Source: Superficieibacter sp. 1612_C1 (lineage in GTDB: Bacteria > Pseudomonadota > Gammaproteobacteria > Enterobacterales > Enterobacteriaceae). Taken from it: a stretch of 64,000 nucleotides of DNA. The notes under the pieces were generated by a model. The model worked only from the letters and a program-made list of their open reading frames with translations. It had not been told where the DNA came from and searched no databases. The stretch spans positions 248,001 to 312,000 of the forward strand of contig NZ_JADGMI010000004.1 in NCBI RefSeq assembly GCF_015234305.1, read 5' to 3'. Shown here one piece after another: positions 28,337-37,769 of the stretch. The stretch's first letter is position 1. Every line of letters begins with the position of its first letter. Position numbers and translations under genes: made by a program.

Positions 28337-31300
28337 TATTCATTCCCTAACATATAGCGGAACCAGAGCCCGGCGGTACTTTCGTTGTAATCACCGAACG
28401 TATCATAGCCAACCTGGCCGCCAATGCTCATCTGTTTGTTTACTTTGTAATCAGCGCCCGCCCGTACCGTATAGCCAAGACCGTTTTCCGAGGTGGCTTG
28501 ATACTGCGCTTCTTTAGCAAAGCCACTTGCCACCGCCGTTTCAAGCTGCTGCTGCCAGCCGGACTGGGTCGGGAAGTAGTCGCTGCTGTCCTGAGAATAG
28601 GACTGATAACCCACTGAACCGCCTACTTTCAGGGTCCAGCTGTCATATTTTTGCGTCAAATCGACCGGCAGGGAAACGCTGACATAGTTTTGTGGACTGA
28701 AATAGCCGCCCTGACCAAAGGTAAACTGGCTGAGGTTTTTCGAGTAGTCCATAAAGCTCATACTCAGGCCGGTTTGCAACTGACTGTAGTCATCATGGAA
28801 AGGCCGCAGATAGACGCCCGCGTTGGCGTTAACGCTGGTGTTACTGGCGACATTTTCACCGAGGTAGCTATAGCCGCCCCCGCCAATGTAGAAGCCCGCG
28901 TCACCATCGTCGTAGCTTAATTGCAGCGTACCGCCGTTTTTGGTCACCTGGCCCCAGCGCTTGCCGGAGTAGGAGTCTTTCACCCCAACATAGGACAGCA
29001 GGCTGTCGGTAAGCGCACGCCGCTCGCCGATCAGGATCAGCGACAAATAATTGGTCAGCTTAGGTGACCATTTGACGCCGCCCACCAGCGTATTCAAATC
29101 CTGGCCCAGCGGCGTACTGCCGATATCAACACGATACTGATCGCCGCTCAGCGCCATGCTTAACTCTACGCCGTTAGCCTTCTGCGAATCGGTTGAAGAA
29201 TCCCCCGCCTCATTCACATCGGGCTTGAGGCTGGAGGCCGCAAGATAGCTGGCTACCTGACCGGAATCGTAATTACGCAGCCGCGCCAGATTCTCAATCC
29301 CCGTGCTGGTGGTCGGGTTCAGCGTAGCCGCATCAATGGTTCCCAGCGTGCTCAAAAACTGTGCGCCCGGATTGCTGGCAAAATAGGTTTCACGCTGGGT
29401 TTCAGTCATCGCCGCAATCGCCTGCTGCTCGCTGGCAGCGGTAGCCGCGATATTAGAGACGGCATTCGACAGCGGATTCGATCCATAACGCCGCCAGGCA
29501 TCGCCAGAGGCGCTACCGGCACTGAGGGTGACTGGCGTGGCGGTAAATTCAAAGCGCGACTCGCCAAACGGTGAAGAGGACCAGGTCAGCGGCGCTTTAA
29601 CTTCGGTCAGCTTGCTGGTGCCGGATTCGCCATCGCGGCTGCGCACTTCAACGCCGCCCTGTAACCAGGTCCCGGTTTTCTCTTCCAGTTGCTCCATCAT
29701 GGAATCGATTTGCCGCAGCGTGCGGTTCTGCGCCGTTTCGACCGGCAGGTCAGTACGCTGGCTACCTGGTATCGTCATTTCCGGTTCGCTGGTAGAGACT
29801 GAACCAACCTGCCAGGGCAAGGTGCGTCCGTAGGTTGAGGCCGTCCGCGCCTGCGGCTGGAGCCGTGACGTGCCGACAAACGGGTTATCCGCCGCCAGCA
29901 GGCCGCCAACGCTCGGTGTCGCGGAATTATTGGTGGTCTGTAAGCCCAGAACCCGGCCACGGGCGCTACGCAGGTAAGTAAGCGCTCGCTGGTGATTACC
30001 CTGAGCCTCTTCCACGCGCGACAGCAGGATCAGGCGATCCGGCGTATTGTCGTTGCGCAAGCCGCGCGCCAGCTGTTCTGCCCGCTCATTGTTGCCTTCC
30101 GACAGCGCCACATCGATGGCCCCGGCCCGCGCCGCCTGATCGGGCGTGTCGCGGGTGATCAGATAGTCGTAAACGACCCCCGCTTCTTTGTTCATTTTGC
30201 CGCTCTGATAGAGTCGCGCCATCGCGAACATCAGATCGGTATTCTGCGGGTCCTGTTGCAGCGCGCGGATCAGTTTGTCATAAGCCGCCGCATAGTTGCC
30301 CTGCTCGCGCAGGCGGTCTGCGTCGTTGACCACATAGCCATTTTGCAGACTGGCAAGCTGGGTCGGGGTACTTTCCGCCCGCAGAGTCGGGTTCGCCAGC
30401 AGCGCCTGCGCCTCACTGGTGAGGCCCGCCTGATTCAGGACCGTCACCTGATCCGCATAGTCGCCCGCACCGCCGCGCACGCCGGAATTGATATTGTTAC
30501 GCACCAGCGCGACGGCGGTGGTGATATCACCGCTCTGCGCCAGCAACCGGGCCAGTTTACCGACGTCTGCCGGATCTTTCGGCGGCTGCGACGAGAGCGC
30601 TTTCAGGGTGTTCATCGCCGCCACGGCATTCCCCTGCGCGAGGTAATTCTGCGCCATGGCAATCTGCATGTTGTAGTTCACCCGCTGGCGCAGATCGCGC
30701 ATCTGCGTATTCTGGCTGGAAGCCGGAATGCGGGAAAGCAGCGTTTGCGCCTGCTGCCATGCGCCGTTTTCGCTGGAAAAAAGCGCCGCTGCGTACAGCG
30801 CATTAGCGTTAGCGCCAGCGCGGTATGCCGGAGACATGACGGCCGCCGCTTCATTTTCTGCGCCGGATTTTTGCAACAGCCGCGCCAGATCCAGACGCAG
30901 CCAGAAATCATCGGGGTTACGCGCCACGCCCTGACGCAGGGTGGTGATCGCCTGCTGAACGTTGCCGCTGGCCGCCTGCTGCTGCGCCTGACGACGGACA
31001 GCATCGCCCGGTACGCCGCTGACCACCCGCGGCTGAAGACGGGCCTGAAGAGTTTGCGGCAGCGTGCGCAGTACCGTTTGCGCTTCCGCCGTTTTGTTTT
31101 GATCGCGCAGGACGTAGTAGAGGTTTTCCCGTGCCGCCGCGTTCTGCGGCTGCTCGTTCAGCACCGCGCGCAGCGTCTGTTCGGCCTGGGCGTAATCTTT
31201 GTTCTGCCGCAACAGGTCAGCGCGGAATAATTTGCCTGCCGTACCGCGATCGCCGCTCTGCTGGGCCAGCGGCGCGGAGAGTGCCAGCGCCTGACTGATA

Positions 31301-32379
31301 TTGCCCTGCTTATACGCCTGCTGCGCCTGCGCCAGCCGTCCGTAGAATTCAGCGTCATCGGCCTGATTTTTACGCTCGTCCGCCGCCTCGCCACCCTGAC
31401 TGGCGGCCCGGTTAAGGTACTGCGCCGCCGCCTGATAATCCCCGCTGCGCTGAGCAATGTAGCCCATGCCCGCCAGCGCGTCGGCATCGGCCGGGTTGGT
31501 TTGCAGAACCTGCTCAAACTCCTGCTTTGCCGCATCAACGTTTCCGCTATTAAGGGCGGTATAGCCTTCACCTTTGGCAATGCCGCCGATACGCTCACGA
31601 TAGTACTTCTGTACTTCGGTATCCTGCGGATGGCGCTGAAGCCAGTTATCGTAATAGCGCTGATCGCCCTGCTCTACGCCAAGCCACAAGAGCGACTGGC
31701 GCAGGCCGCTGTCGGCCTCTTTATTACCGCTGGCTAACGGCTCGAGCATCTCCATCCCTTCCCGGCGCGTCTCTTCCCGCCAGGTCAGGGCTTTGCCCAG
31801 TGCCACGCGAATAGCATTATCCTGCGGGCGCTGCGCCACATAACGGCGTAGTTCGCTTACCGCCTGAGGATAGAGCGCTTTGTCGCTTGCCATGGTCAGG
31901 TAATATTCTGCCGCAATGCCCTGCGGCGGCGTATCACCGCTAAACATGCTTCTCCACGTCGCCAGCGCGGCGGGGATGTTACCGCTACGCGCCTGCTGAC
32001 GGGCGAGATTAAGCTGGCCCTGCGGCACGGCAGAAAGCTGCCGGGCGTTAGCCAGAGCTTCCAGACCCGCATCGTTGGGCGAGACTTTTTCCAGCCGCGC
32101 CCGCCACTGGGCCGACGCCTGAGTATCCCCCCGCTGCTGGGTCCACAGCGCCATTAAATACAGCGCCTGCGGATTATTGGCATCCACCAGCAGCACTTTC
32201 CTCAGCGACTCCATCGCCAGTTCATCGTGCGCTTTCTCGTGCCAGTATTTAGCCTGCTCAAAGAGCGCGTTGAGCGCCGCGTCGTTAGCGGCGGCCAGCG
32301 CGTCACCCATCGTCCCCAACGCCAGCGCGCCGGTCAGGCACAGGGTGGATAAACGGCGTCCCGGATCATGCTTCATCAT
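28336..32379 (-). CDS. bcsC: Cellulose export outer membrane protein BcsC
   Basis: A 1347-residue protein. A signal peptide (1-29, cleavage after DALA) leads into a long periplasmic array of TPR repeats (about 30-860), a linker rich in Thr, Ser and Gln, and a C-terminal beta-barrel domain (about 1000-1347, ending LWFRYMLGNE) that lets the glucan cross the outer membrane. E. coli BcsC is about 1157 residues; the longer form resembles acetic-acid-bacterial proteins of type I operons. The ATG at 32379, inside the end of bcsB, has AGGGAG eight bases upstream; a frame from 32415 is less likely. The overlap with bcsB is 14 bases. Confidence 0.93.
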   Translation of the reverse strand: MMKHDPGRRLSTLCLTGALALGTMGDALAAANDAALNALFEQAKYWHEKAHDELAMESLRKVLLVDANNPQALYLMALWTQQRGDTQASAQWRARLEKVSPNDAGLEALANARQLSAVPQGQLNLARQQARSGNIPAALATWRSMFSGDTPPQGIAAEYYLTMASDKALYPQAVSELRRYVAQRPQDNAIRVALGKALTWREETRREGMEMLEPLASGNKEADSGLRQSLLWLGVEQGDQRYYDNWLQRHPQDTEVQKYYRERIGGIAKGEGYTALNSGNVDAAKQEFEQVLQTNPADADALAGMGYIAQRSGDYQAAAQYLNRAASQGGEAADERKNQADDAEFYGRLAQAQQAYKQGNISQALALSAPLAQQSGDRGTAGKLFRADLLRQNKDYAQAEQTLRAVLNEQPQNAAARENLYYVLRDQNKTAEAQTVLRTLPQTLQARLQPRVVSGVPGDAVRRQAQQQAASGNVQQAITTLRQGVARNPDDFWLRLDLARLLQKSGAENEAAAVMSPAYRAGANANALYAAALFSSENGAWQQAQTLLSRIPASSQNTQMRDLRQRVNYNMQIAMAQNYLAQGNAVAAMNTLKALSSQPPKDPADVGKLARLLAQSGDITTAVALVRNNINSGVRGGAGDYADQVTVLNQAGLTSEAQALLANPTLRAESTPTQLASLQNGYVVNDADRLREQGNYAAAYDKLIRALQQDPQNTDLMFAMARLYQSGKMNKEAGVVYDYLITRDTPDQAARAGAIDVALSEGNNERAEQLARGLRNDNTPDRLILLSRVEEAQGNHQRALTYLRSARGRVLGLQTTNNSATPSVGGLLAADNPFVGTSRLQPQARTASTYGRTLPWQVGSVSTSEPEMTIPGSQRTDLPVETAQNRTLRQIDSMMEQLEEKTGTWLQGGVEVRSRDGESGTSKLTEVKAPLTWSSSPFGESRFEFTATPVTLSAGSASGDAWRRYGSNPLSNAVSNIAATAASEQQAIAAMTETQRETYFASNPGAQFLSTLGTIDAATLNPTTSTGIENLARLRNYDSGQVASYLAASSLKPDVNEAGDSSTDSQKANGVELSMALSGDQYRVDIGSTPLGQDLNTLVGGVKWSPKLTNYLSLILIGERRALTDSLLSYVGVKDSYSGKRWGQVTKNGGTLQLSYDDGDAGFYIGGGGYSYLGENVASNTSVNANAGVYLRPFHDDYSQLQTGLSMSFMDYSKNLSQFTFGQGGYFSPQNYVSVSLPVDLTQKYDSWTLKVGGSVGYQSYSQDSSDYFPTQSGWQQQLETAVASGFAKEAQYQATSENGLGYTVRAGADYKVNKQMSIGGQVGYDTFGDYNESTAGLWFRYMLGNE

Positions 32380-34837
32380 TATGGTCGCTCCCTGAATAGA
32401 GACGTTTGCGGGCATGCCGTCTGAACATGGCGGTTAATGCCACCCCCAGGATAGACGCGGCAATGAGTCCCACAATCGCCAGCAGCGCTGAATACTGGTT
32501 TGCATACCAGATAGCCATCATATAGCCTGGCATTTGTCCGCTCGGAAACTGGGTGCTAACCCGGAAACTGCGGACGCCGTTTTCGTCGGTGATAATCGAG
32601 GTATCGCCGCGGATACCTGCGTTAATGCGCGATGAGCTGAGATCGTTGGGCAGCCTGGCAAGCTGATCGTCATTACTGCCCACAGCAGCGACCACCAGTC
32701 GTTCAGGGTTCCACGGCGAGCGATAACTGACAAACCCGCGCCACGCCTCGTTTGAGGAGAAATAACGGTCAGCATCGATATTATCCGTCGACCAGTCGCC
32801 GAGCAGCCAGCGTTGCACCTTCTGCCACGGGGTCGGTGGCCGAACGCCCAGCGTACTGTCGCCTGCAATGTACGGCGATTGCGACAGCAGCCCCTGAATA
32901 AAGGCCTTCTGGTCGAGACCACCTACCGCCAGCACATCGCGCTGGCGCAGATACTCAAGACTGTTGCCGCCGCCAGGGAGCCCCATCACTACGCGGTTAT
33001 TGGCCAGCGCCATTCCGGTCGCATTACCGGAACGCGCCGCAAGATTCAGTAGCGTCGCCACCTGAGTCTCAGACGGCGTCTCTGGCAGCAGCATCACCGT
33101 CTGTGAATAGTCCGCCAGCCGGGTAAACGGGAAAGATGCACCGACAAAATAGGAGAGGTTCGGCAGCATAGAAAAGTGCTGCGTATGGCTCAGGTCGATC
33201 CATGAATCCTCATTGAGACGGCTCTTGATGTTGTTATTCAGCAGCACGCTACAGGGCGCGGTTTCCTTTGGCACCACGTTAAAGTAGAGCGAAAGCTGGT
33301 TATCGCCATAAATCAGATACGGTTCCAGCGGGATCGTCACCTTCTCCTGGCGCGCATCACCGCCCGCTTTACGCCACAGCATTTCGAGGAAGCCCTGCTT
33401 GTTCATCGGCAGGTTGCTGAGAAACGTGTTGTTCAGCGTGACGCTCAGGCGTGATTTTTCTTCGTCAATCCAGGTTTCGGAAGGAAAACGATAACCAATG
33501 TGCAGCGGAATAGTTTCGCCGTCCCACAAATAGAGATCCGGCGCGGCGCGGAACGCCACCTGAAGCGGCGCATGCCAGACGCCGGAAACGGTGGTGCTTT
33601 GATCTTTACGGATCAGCGACGACAGTTTTACCGGATGGGACGTCGGGATCCAGCGCGGCGCATCATACGGTTTGCTGGTCGGGATCGCCTGCGCTTCGAC
33701 GTCAGCACTCGCCGTCTGAGCAGGGAAATTGCCTTTCGCCAGCCGCCAGGCCGCTGCCCGCAGCGCCGCATCATCTTTGCCGACGACCAGCAGCAGCTTA
33801 TAAACCGGGTTAACCGGGTTATCGATAATTCTCAGCAGCGGTCCGTTCGTTTGCGGCAGCGTCAGTCCACCGATTTGCTCACCGGGATGGCCGACGATGA
33901 TGCCGTGCTGTTCAGGCAGGCGATTACTCAGCGCGGTAAATGAAATGCCGCGATAGTCGGCCTGCATCCCCATCCACGACGAAATCAGTGCCGCCGCACT
34001 GACCGCATCCGGGGTGAGTTTTTCCGGGAAACCAAAGGCCAGATTGACCGGCGTCATCTGCTGGCTGTCAAAAAACGGTTTCGGAAAATGGCTGAGGTCG
34101 GAACCAATACTCAGTTGCTGTCCTTCAAGCTGAAAGCTTGATGTAGGCAGGATCATCACCCGATATTTATCGCTGATATCGCGCAGGCATTGCTGGGCAT
34201 CGCCATCGTTGATCTTAAAGCTCAGATTGTTGCTGGAGACCATCAGCGCCGCCGGAATATCCAGTTCAAAATGCGAGACGTTGTTCTCCGCCGCGCCCAG
34301 CGGCACGTTGCCCAGCGGCTGACCGTTAAGCTGAAGTTGCAGGGTCGCATTACGGGCCGCCATTTCCGGGGAAACCTCGACGTCCAGCGCGAGCTGTGCG
34401 CTGGTGATCACCCGGTCGCCGGGGAGGGTAAAATCGATCCCGCCCTGGAGCTGTCCACCGCTAAGAGCAATGCCTTGCGGGCTGCCCATTTGCGCAAAGG
34501 TCAGGCTGCTGTCTGCCGGAGGCATAAAACCGGACGCGGTAGTCGTGACAGGCGGCATGGCAGGCGGCACGTCGGCGTCAGGCGTCGGTTCCGGCGTCAG
34601 CGTGGCGGGCACGGTGGTATCCTGCGACTCAGGCGGATTTTCTGTTGCAGGCGCGGATGTTCCGGTTGTCGCAGCATCTGTATTCACAGGTGCAGGCGTC
34701 GCTGGCGTCACTTCCGACCCAGGTAAAGGGAAATTCAGCGGCGGCGTTGTCTCATTGTCAGCAGCCGTCTCCTCTCCGTGGAGCGCAGGCACAAACAATG
34801 TCCCTATGATCAGTGCCAGCGTCGTGAATCGCTTCAT
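32366..34837 (-). CDS. bcsB: Periplasmic cellulose synthase subunit BcsB
   Basis: An 823-residue protein with a signal peptide (1-20), two repeated carbohydrate-binding and flavodoxin-like halves in the periplasm and one C-terminal membrane helix (about 785-810, SALLAIVGLIAASILGVALT). The helix packs on BcsA and the periplasmic body guides the nascent glucan. Residues 22-105 form a Pro/Thr/Ala-rich linker that is much longer than in E. coli BcsB (779 residues in total). The start overlaps the bcsA stop by four bases, with AAGGAGG upstream. Confidence 0.95.
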   Translation of the reverse strand: MKRFTTLALIIGTLFVPALHGEETAADNETTPPLNFPLPGSEVTPATPAPVNTDAATTGTSAPATENPPESQDTTVPATLTPEPTPDADVPPAMPPVTTTASGFMPPADSSLTFAQMGSPQGIALSGGQLQGGIDFTLPGDRVITSAQLALDVEVSPEMAARNATLQLQLNGQPLGNVPLGAAENNVSHFELDIPAALMVSSNNLSFKINDGDAQQCLRDISDKYRVMILPTSSFQLEGQQLSIGSDLSHFPKPFFDSQQMTPVNLAFGFPEKLTPDAVSAAALISSWMGMQADYRGISFTALSNRLPEQHGIIVGHPGEQIGGLTLPQTNGPLLRIIDNPVNPVYKLLLVVGKDDAALRAAAWRLAKGNFPAQTASADVEAQAIPTSKPYDAPRWIPTSHPVKLSSLIRKDQSTTVSGVWHAPLQVAFRAAPDLYLWDGETIPLHIGYRFPSETWIDEEKSRLSVTLNNTFLSNLPMNKQGFLEMLWRKAGGDARQEKVTIPLEPYLIYGDNQLSLYFNVVPKETAPCSVLLNNNIKSRLNEDSWIDLSHTQHFSMLPNLSYFVGASFPFTRLADYSQTVMLLPETPSETQVATLLNLAARSGNATGMALANNRVVMGLPGGGNSLEYLRQRDVLAVGGLDQKAFIQGLLSQSPYIAGDSTLGVRPPTPWQKVQRWLLGDWSTDNIDADRYFSSNEAWRGFVSYRSPWNPERLVVAAVGSNDDQLARLPNDLSSSRINAGIRGDTSIITDENGVRSFRVSTQFPSGQMPGYMMAIWYANQYSALLAIVGLIAASILGVALTAMFRRHARKRLYSGSDHNDEA

Positions 34838-36948
34838 ACGCGACTATCCTCCTTCGCCACCGCCGCAGCGGTAGCCCGATGACGCCGACGGCTGCGGCGC
34901 GATTTCCATGTCAGCCAGAACAGTTCAAATACGCAGCGCAGGATCGTCACGAACGAGCGGAACGGATTATCCTGCTGACGCGGCGGATTGATCCACGCAT
35001 CGGCACGAGAGAGTACGACGCGGACCAGTTCACGACGGCGGGAGAGCGGAATATCTTCATCAAACATCACGCGGATAAAATGGTTATCGACCGCCACCAG
35101 CTTCGCCGGAATGGCGATCGCCCCGGATTCAAGGATAAGTTCGATCTCTTCAATTTCATCGTGGGTATGACGGTCATCCACGATGGAAATACGGCAGCCG
35201 CCCATAGAGAGATCCGCCGTCTGGCTGCGGGTCACAAAGCCGCTGGCGTAGTGGATCAGCACCGGAATGGTCACCTCAATACGAATGGTTTTACGCGTCT
35301 GCCGCGTCTCACGGGCAACGGCAATAGCCGCCAGCAGGAAGATAAGGCTGTAAACGCCCCAGCCGATATTCAACGCGATAACGCTGGGATCGGCGGTAAA
35401 GAAGTCATGAGCAAACGCGCGCACGATCCCGGCAATCACCGCGACCGCCAGCAGGAAGGCGACCACCAGATGCGGTCTGACCACGCTGAAATCGAAGTAG
35501 CCGACGTCCAGCAATCCGCCTTTATCGGTCACGTTAAACTTGCCGCGTTTCGGGAAAACCATCGTCACCAGCGTCGGCAGGATCAGGTGGAACGCCAGCA
35601 CGATATCGTAAATCTCGCCCCAGAAACTGTAACGATAACGGCCGTTCATCCGCGATCCGACATAGATCGCGAGGAACAGGTGCGGCAACGCATAGCCGAG
35701 GATCAGGCTGGCCGAAGAGTGAATAATATTCAGGTTAAACAGCAGATAAGCCAGCGGTGCGGTCACGAACACCACGCGTGGAATGGCAAACTGATAGTAG
35801 AGCATGGCGCTGAGGTAGCACAGCCGCTGCTGGAAGGTCAGCCCGCGCCCGAACAGCGGGTTATCGAGGCGGAAAATCTGCGTCATGCCGCGCGCCCAGC
35901 GGGTACGCTGGATCACATGGAGTACCAGACGTTCCGTGGCCAGCCCCGCCGCCAGCGGAATATCGACAAACGCCGATTTCCAGCCGCGACGCTGCATTTT
36001 CAGCGCGGTGTGCGCATCTTCCGTCACCGTCTCAACGGCAAAACCGCCAATCTCTTCCAGCGCGCTGCGGCGGATCACCGCACAGGAGCCGCAGAAGAAC
36101 GTCGCGTTCCAGTTATCGTTTCCCTGCTGGATCGGGCCGTAAAACAGCATCCCTTCGTTAGGGATATTACGTCCGACCGACAGGTTACGTTCAAAAGGGT
36201 CCGGCGAATAGAAGTAGTGCGGCGTTTGCACCAGCGCCAGCATCGGGTCTTTCAGGAAGCCGCCAACGGTGGCCTGAAGAAAAATACGCGTCGCCACGTG
36301 GTCGCAGTCAAATACGCAAATCAGCTCACCCTGGGTGATTTTCATCGCGTGGTTGAGGTTACCTGCTTTGGCGTGGTTATGCTCGGTACGGGTAATATAC
36401 CCGACGCCCACGTCCTGGGCGAAAACGGCAAATTCCCGACGGCTGCCGTCATCGAGAAGATAAATTTTTATTTTATCTCTCGGATAATCAATACATTGAG
36501 CTGCCAGCACCGTGTCACGCACCACTTCCAGCGGTTCGTTATAGGTTGGAATATAAACATCCACTGTCGGCCATAGCGACATATCGTCCGGCAAAGGAAC
36601 AATTTCGCGTTTTAACGGCCAGACAGTTTGCAGATAATTGAGCAGTAGCATGACCCAGATATAGACTTCCGCCAAAAATAGCCCCATTCCAAGAATGGCT
36701 TCTATCTCGGAATTAAAATGCAGGGTTTGCGTCAGGCGGAAATACATATAGCGGGTGGACATCAGTAACGACATCACCACCATAATCACCGAAATACTGC
36801 GTCGTTTACTGAATCCCATTAAAAACAGAATGCCAATGCTCAGCAATCCAAAAATATACTGCTTCTGGCTGTCCATTGGCGTCACGATCACCAACAGCGC
36901 AACCGGCGCTAACGCCAGCACCAGCATATAAAACAGGAACTTTTTCAT
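34834..36948 (-). CDS. bcsA: Cellulose synthase catalytic subunit BcsA
   Basis: A 704-residue processive family 2 glycosyltransferase making beta-1,4-glucan from UDP-glucose. All core motifs are visible: DDG (166-168), DCD (214-216), TED (309-311) and QRTRW (347-351), with membrane helices on both sides (about 4-110 and 375-540). The C-terminal PilZ domain has RKTIR (552-556) and DLSMGG (579-584), so c-di-GMP binding and activation are expected. It lacks the long N-terminal extension of E. coli BcsA (872 residues), as expected of type I enzymes. The gene follows bcsQ by 17 bases with AGGA before the ATG. Confidence 0.97.
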   Translation of the reverse strand: MKKFLFYMLVLALAPVALLVIVTPMDSQKQYIFGLLSIGILFLMGFSKRRSISVIMVVMSLLMSTRYMYFRLTQTLHFNSEIEAILGMGLFLAEVYIWVMLLLNYLQTVWPLKREIVPLPDDMSLWPTVDVYIPTYNEPLEVVRDTVLAAQCIDYPRDKIKIYLLDDGSRREFAVFAQDVGVGYITRTEHNHAKAGNLNHAMKITQGELICVFDCDHVATRIFLQATVGGFLKDPMLALVQTPHYFYSPDPFERNLSVGRNIPNEGMLFYGPIQQGNDNWNATFFCGSCAVIRRSALEEIGGFAVETVTEDAHTALKMQRRGWKSAFVDIPLAAGLATERLVLHVIQRTRWARGMTQIFRLDNPLFGRGLTFQQRLCYLSAMLYYQFAIPRVVFVTAPLAYLLFNLNIIHSSASLILGYALPHLFLAIYVGSRMNGRYRYSFWGEIYDIVLAFHLILPTLVTMVFPKRGKFNVTDKGGLLDVGYFDFSVVRPHLVVAFLLAVAVIAGIVRAFAHDFFTADPSVIALNIGWGVYSLIFLLAAIAVARETRQTRKTIRIEVTIPVLIHYASGFVTRSQTADLSMGGCRISIVDDRHTHDEIEEIELILESGAIAIPAKLVAVDNHFIRVMFDEDIPLSRRRELVRVVLSRADAWINPPRQQDNPFRSFVTILRCVFELFWLTWKSRRSRRRHRATAAAVAKEDSRV

Positions 36949-36965
36949 ATGTCGTCCTGAATAAA

Positions 36966-37769
36966 TTAAAGTCCGGATTTACGCGACACGTTATGTACCG
37001 TGCCATCACCAACATTGATCCCTAATTTGGCAACAATTTTCCTGGCAATGATTTCGATATCAAATGCCGCCGCTGATGAAGGGCTAAAGTCAAAAATCGA
37101 CTTTTGCGAGGCGTTGGCTTCGCAGACGCTTTCATCGCGGTGAATAATGCCCAACAGCCGATCGCCCAGGCGTTCTTCAAGGAAAGCCGTCACATCACGA
37201 CTGATCTGACGGCGGGTGTCGCTCTGATTAATAACGAAAAAGTGGCCGTGATTATGGTTAAGTTCACCGCCGGTCAGGCGCTGGTTTTCAATATGCGGAA
37301 GCAGGGACATTGATGCCGTATCGGCCAGTAACGTGACCAGATGCAGGTCGGCGAAAGGGGTAATCGCTTTTAGCGCCGCTGACGGGCCGGGAGGAAAATC
37401 GGCGACGATCACCAGTCCCGGATAATTCAGCAGCGTGCCCAGACCGCGCGCCAGAAAATGTTCGTCATTGACCAGGTTGTTTTCAAAGGTCAGCCGCTGC
37501 GCTTCGGTTACATCACCATAAGGCAGGACAAAAATATTGCCACCGGCGGTCAGTACATCCTGGCCCCAGTCGTAAGATTCTGCGGATTTCGCTACGTAGC
37601 CACGCTCGTCGGAAAGGGGAACGCCAAAATGCAGGCGCAGCGCGTTCTGCATATCAAAATCAATGGCCAGTACCTTGCTCCCCGAGCGCGCCAGCGCATA
37701 GGTCAGGTTCGCCGCAAGGGTTGTTTTCCCTACGCCCCCTTTGGGTGAACACACACAGATCAACGGCAT
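36966..37769 (-). CDS. bcsQ: ParA/MinD-like ATPase BcsQ
   Basis: A 267-residue cytoplasmic P-loop ATPase. The deviant Walker A motif SPKGGVGKTTLA (8-19) and the switch region IVADFPPG (about 120-127) mark the MinD/ParA family. In E. coli BcsQ is needed for cellulose secretion and for polar placement of the synthase. It overlaps the end of bcsO by ten bases and has AAAGGA before the ATG. Confidence 0.93.
   Translation of the reverse strand: MPLICVCSPKGGVGKTTLAANLTYALARSGSKVLAIDFDMQNALRLHFGVPLSDERGYVAKSAESYDWGQDVLTAGGNIFVLPYGDVTEAQRLTFENNLVNDEHFLARGLGTLLNYPGLVIVADFPPGPSAALKAITPFADLHLVTLLADTASMSLLPHIENQRLTGGELNHNHGHFFVINQSDTRRQISRDVTAFLEERLGDRLLGIIHRDESVCEANASQKSIFDFSPSSAAAFDIEIIARKIVAKLGINVGDGTVHNVSRKSGL

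Noticed and set aside
29992-31230. 412-codon plus-strand open frame
   Set aside because: Antisense to the TPR region of bcsC; the translation is rich in Arg and Gln as expected of a complement of Ala/Gln repeats.
34879-36576. 565-codon open frame on the plus strand
   Set aside because: It lies wholly antisense to bcsA, whose catalytic and PilZ motifs are intact; the long frame is a by-product of GC-rich codon use, with no recognisable protein features.
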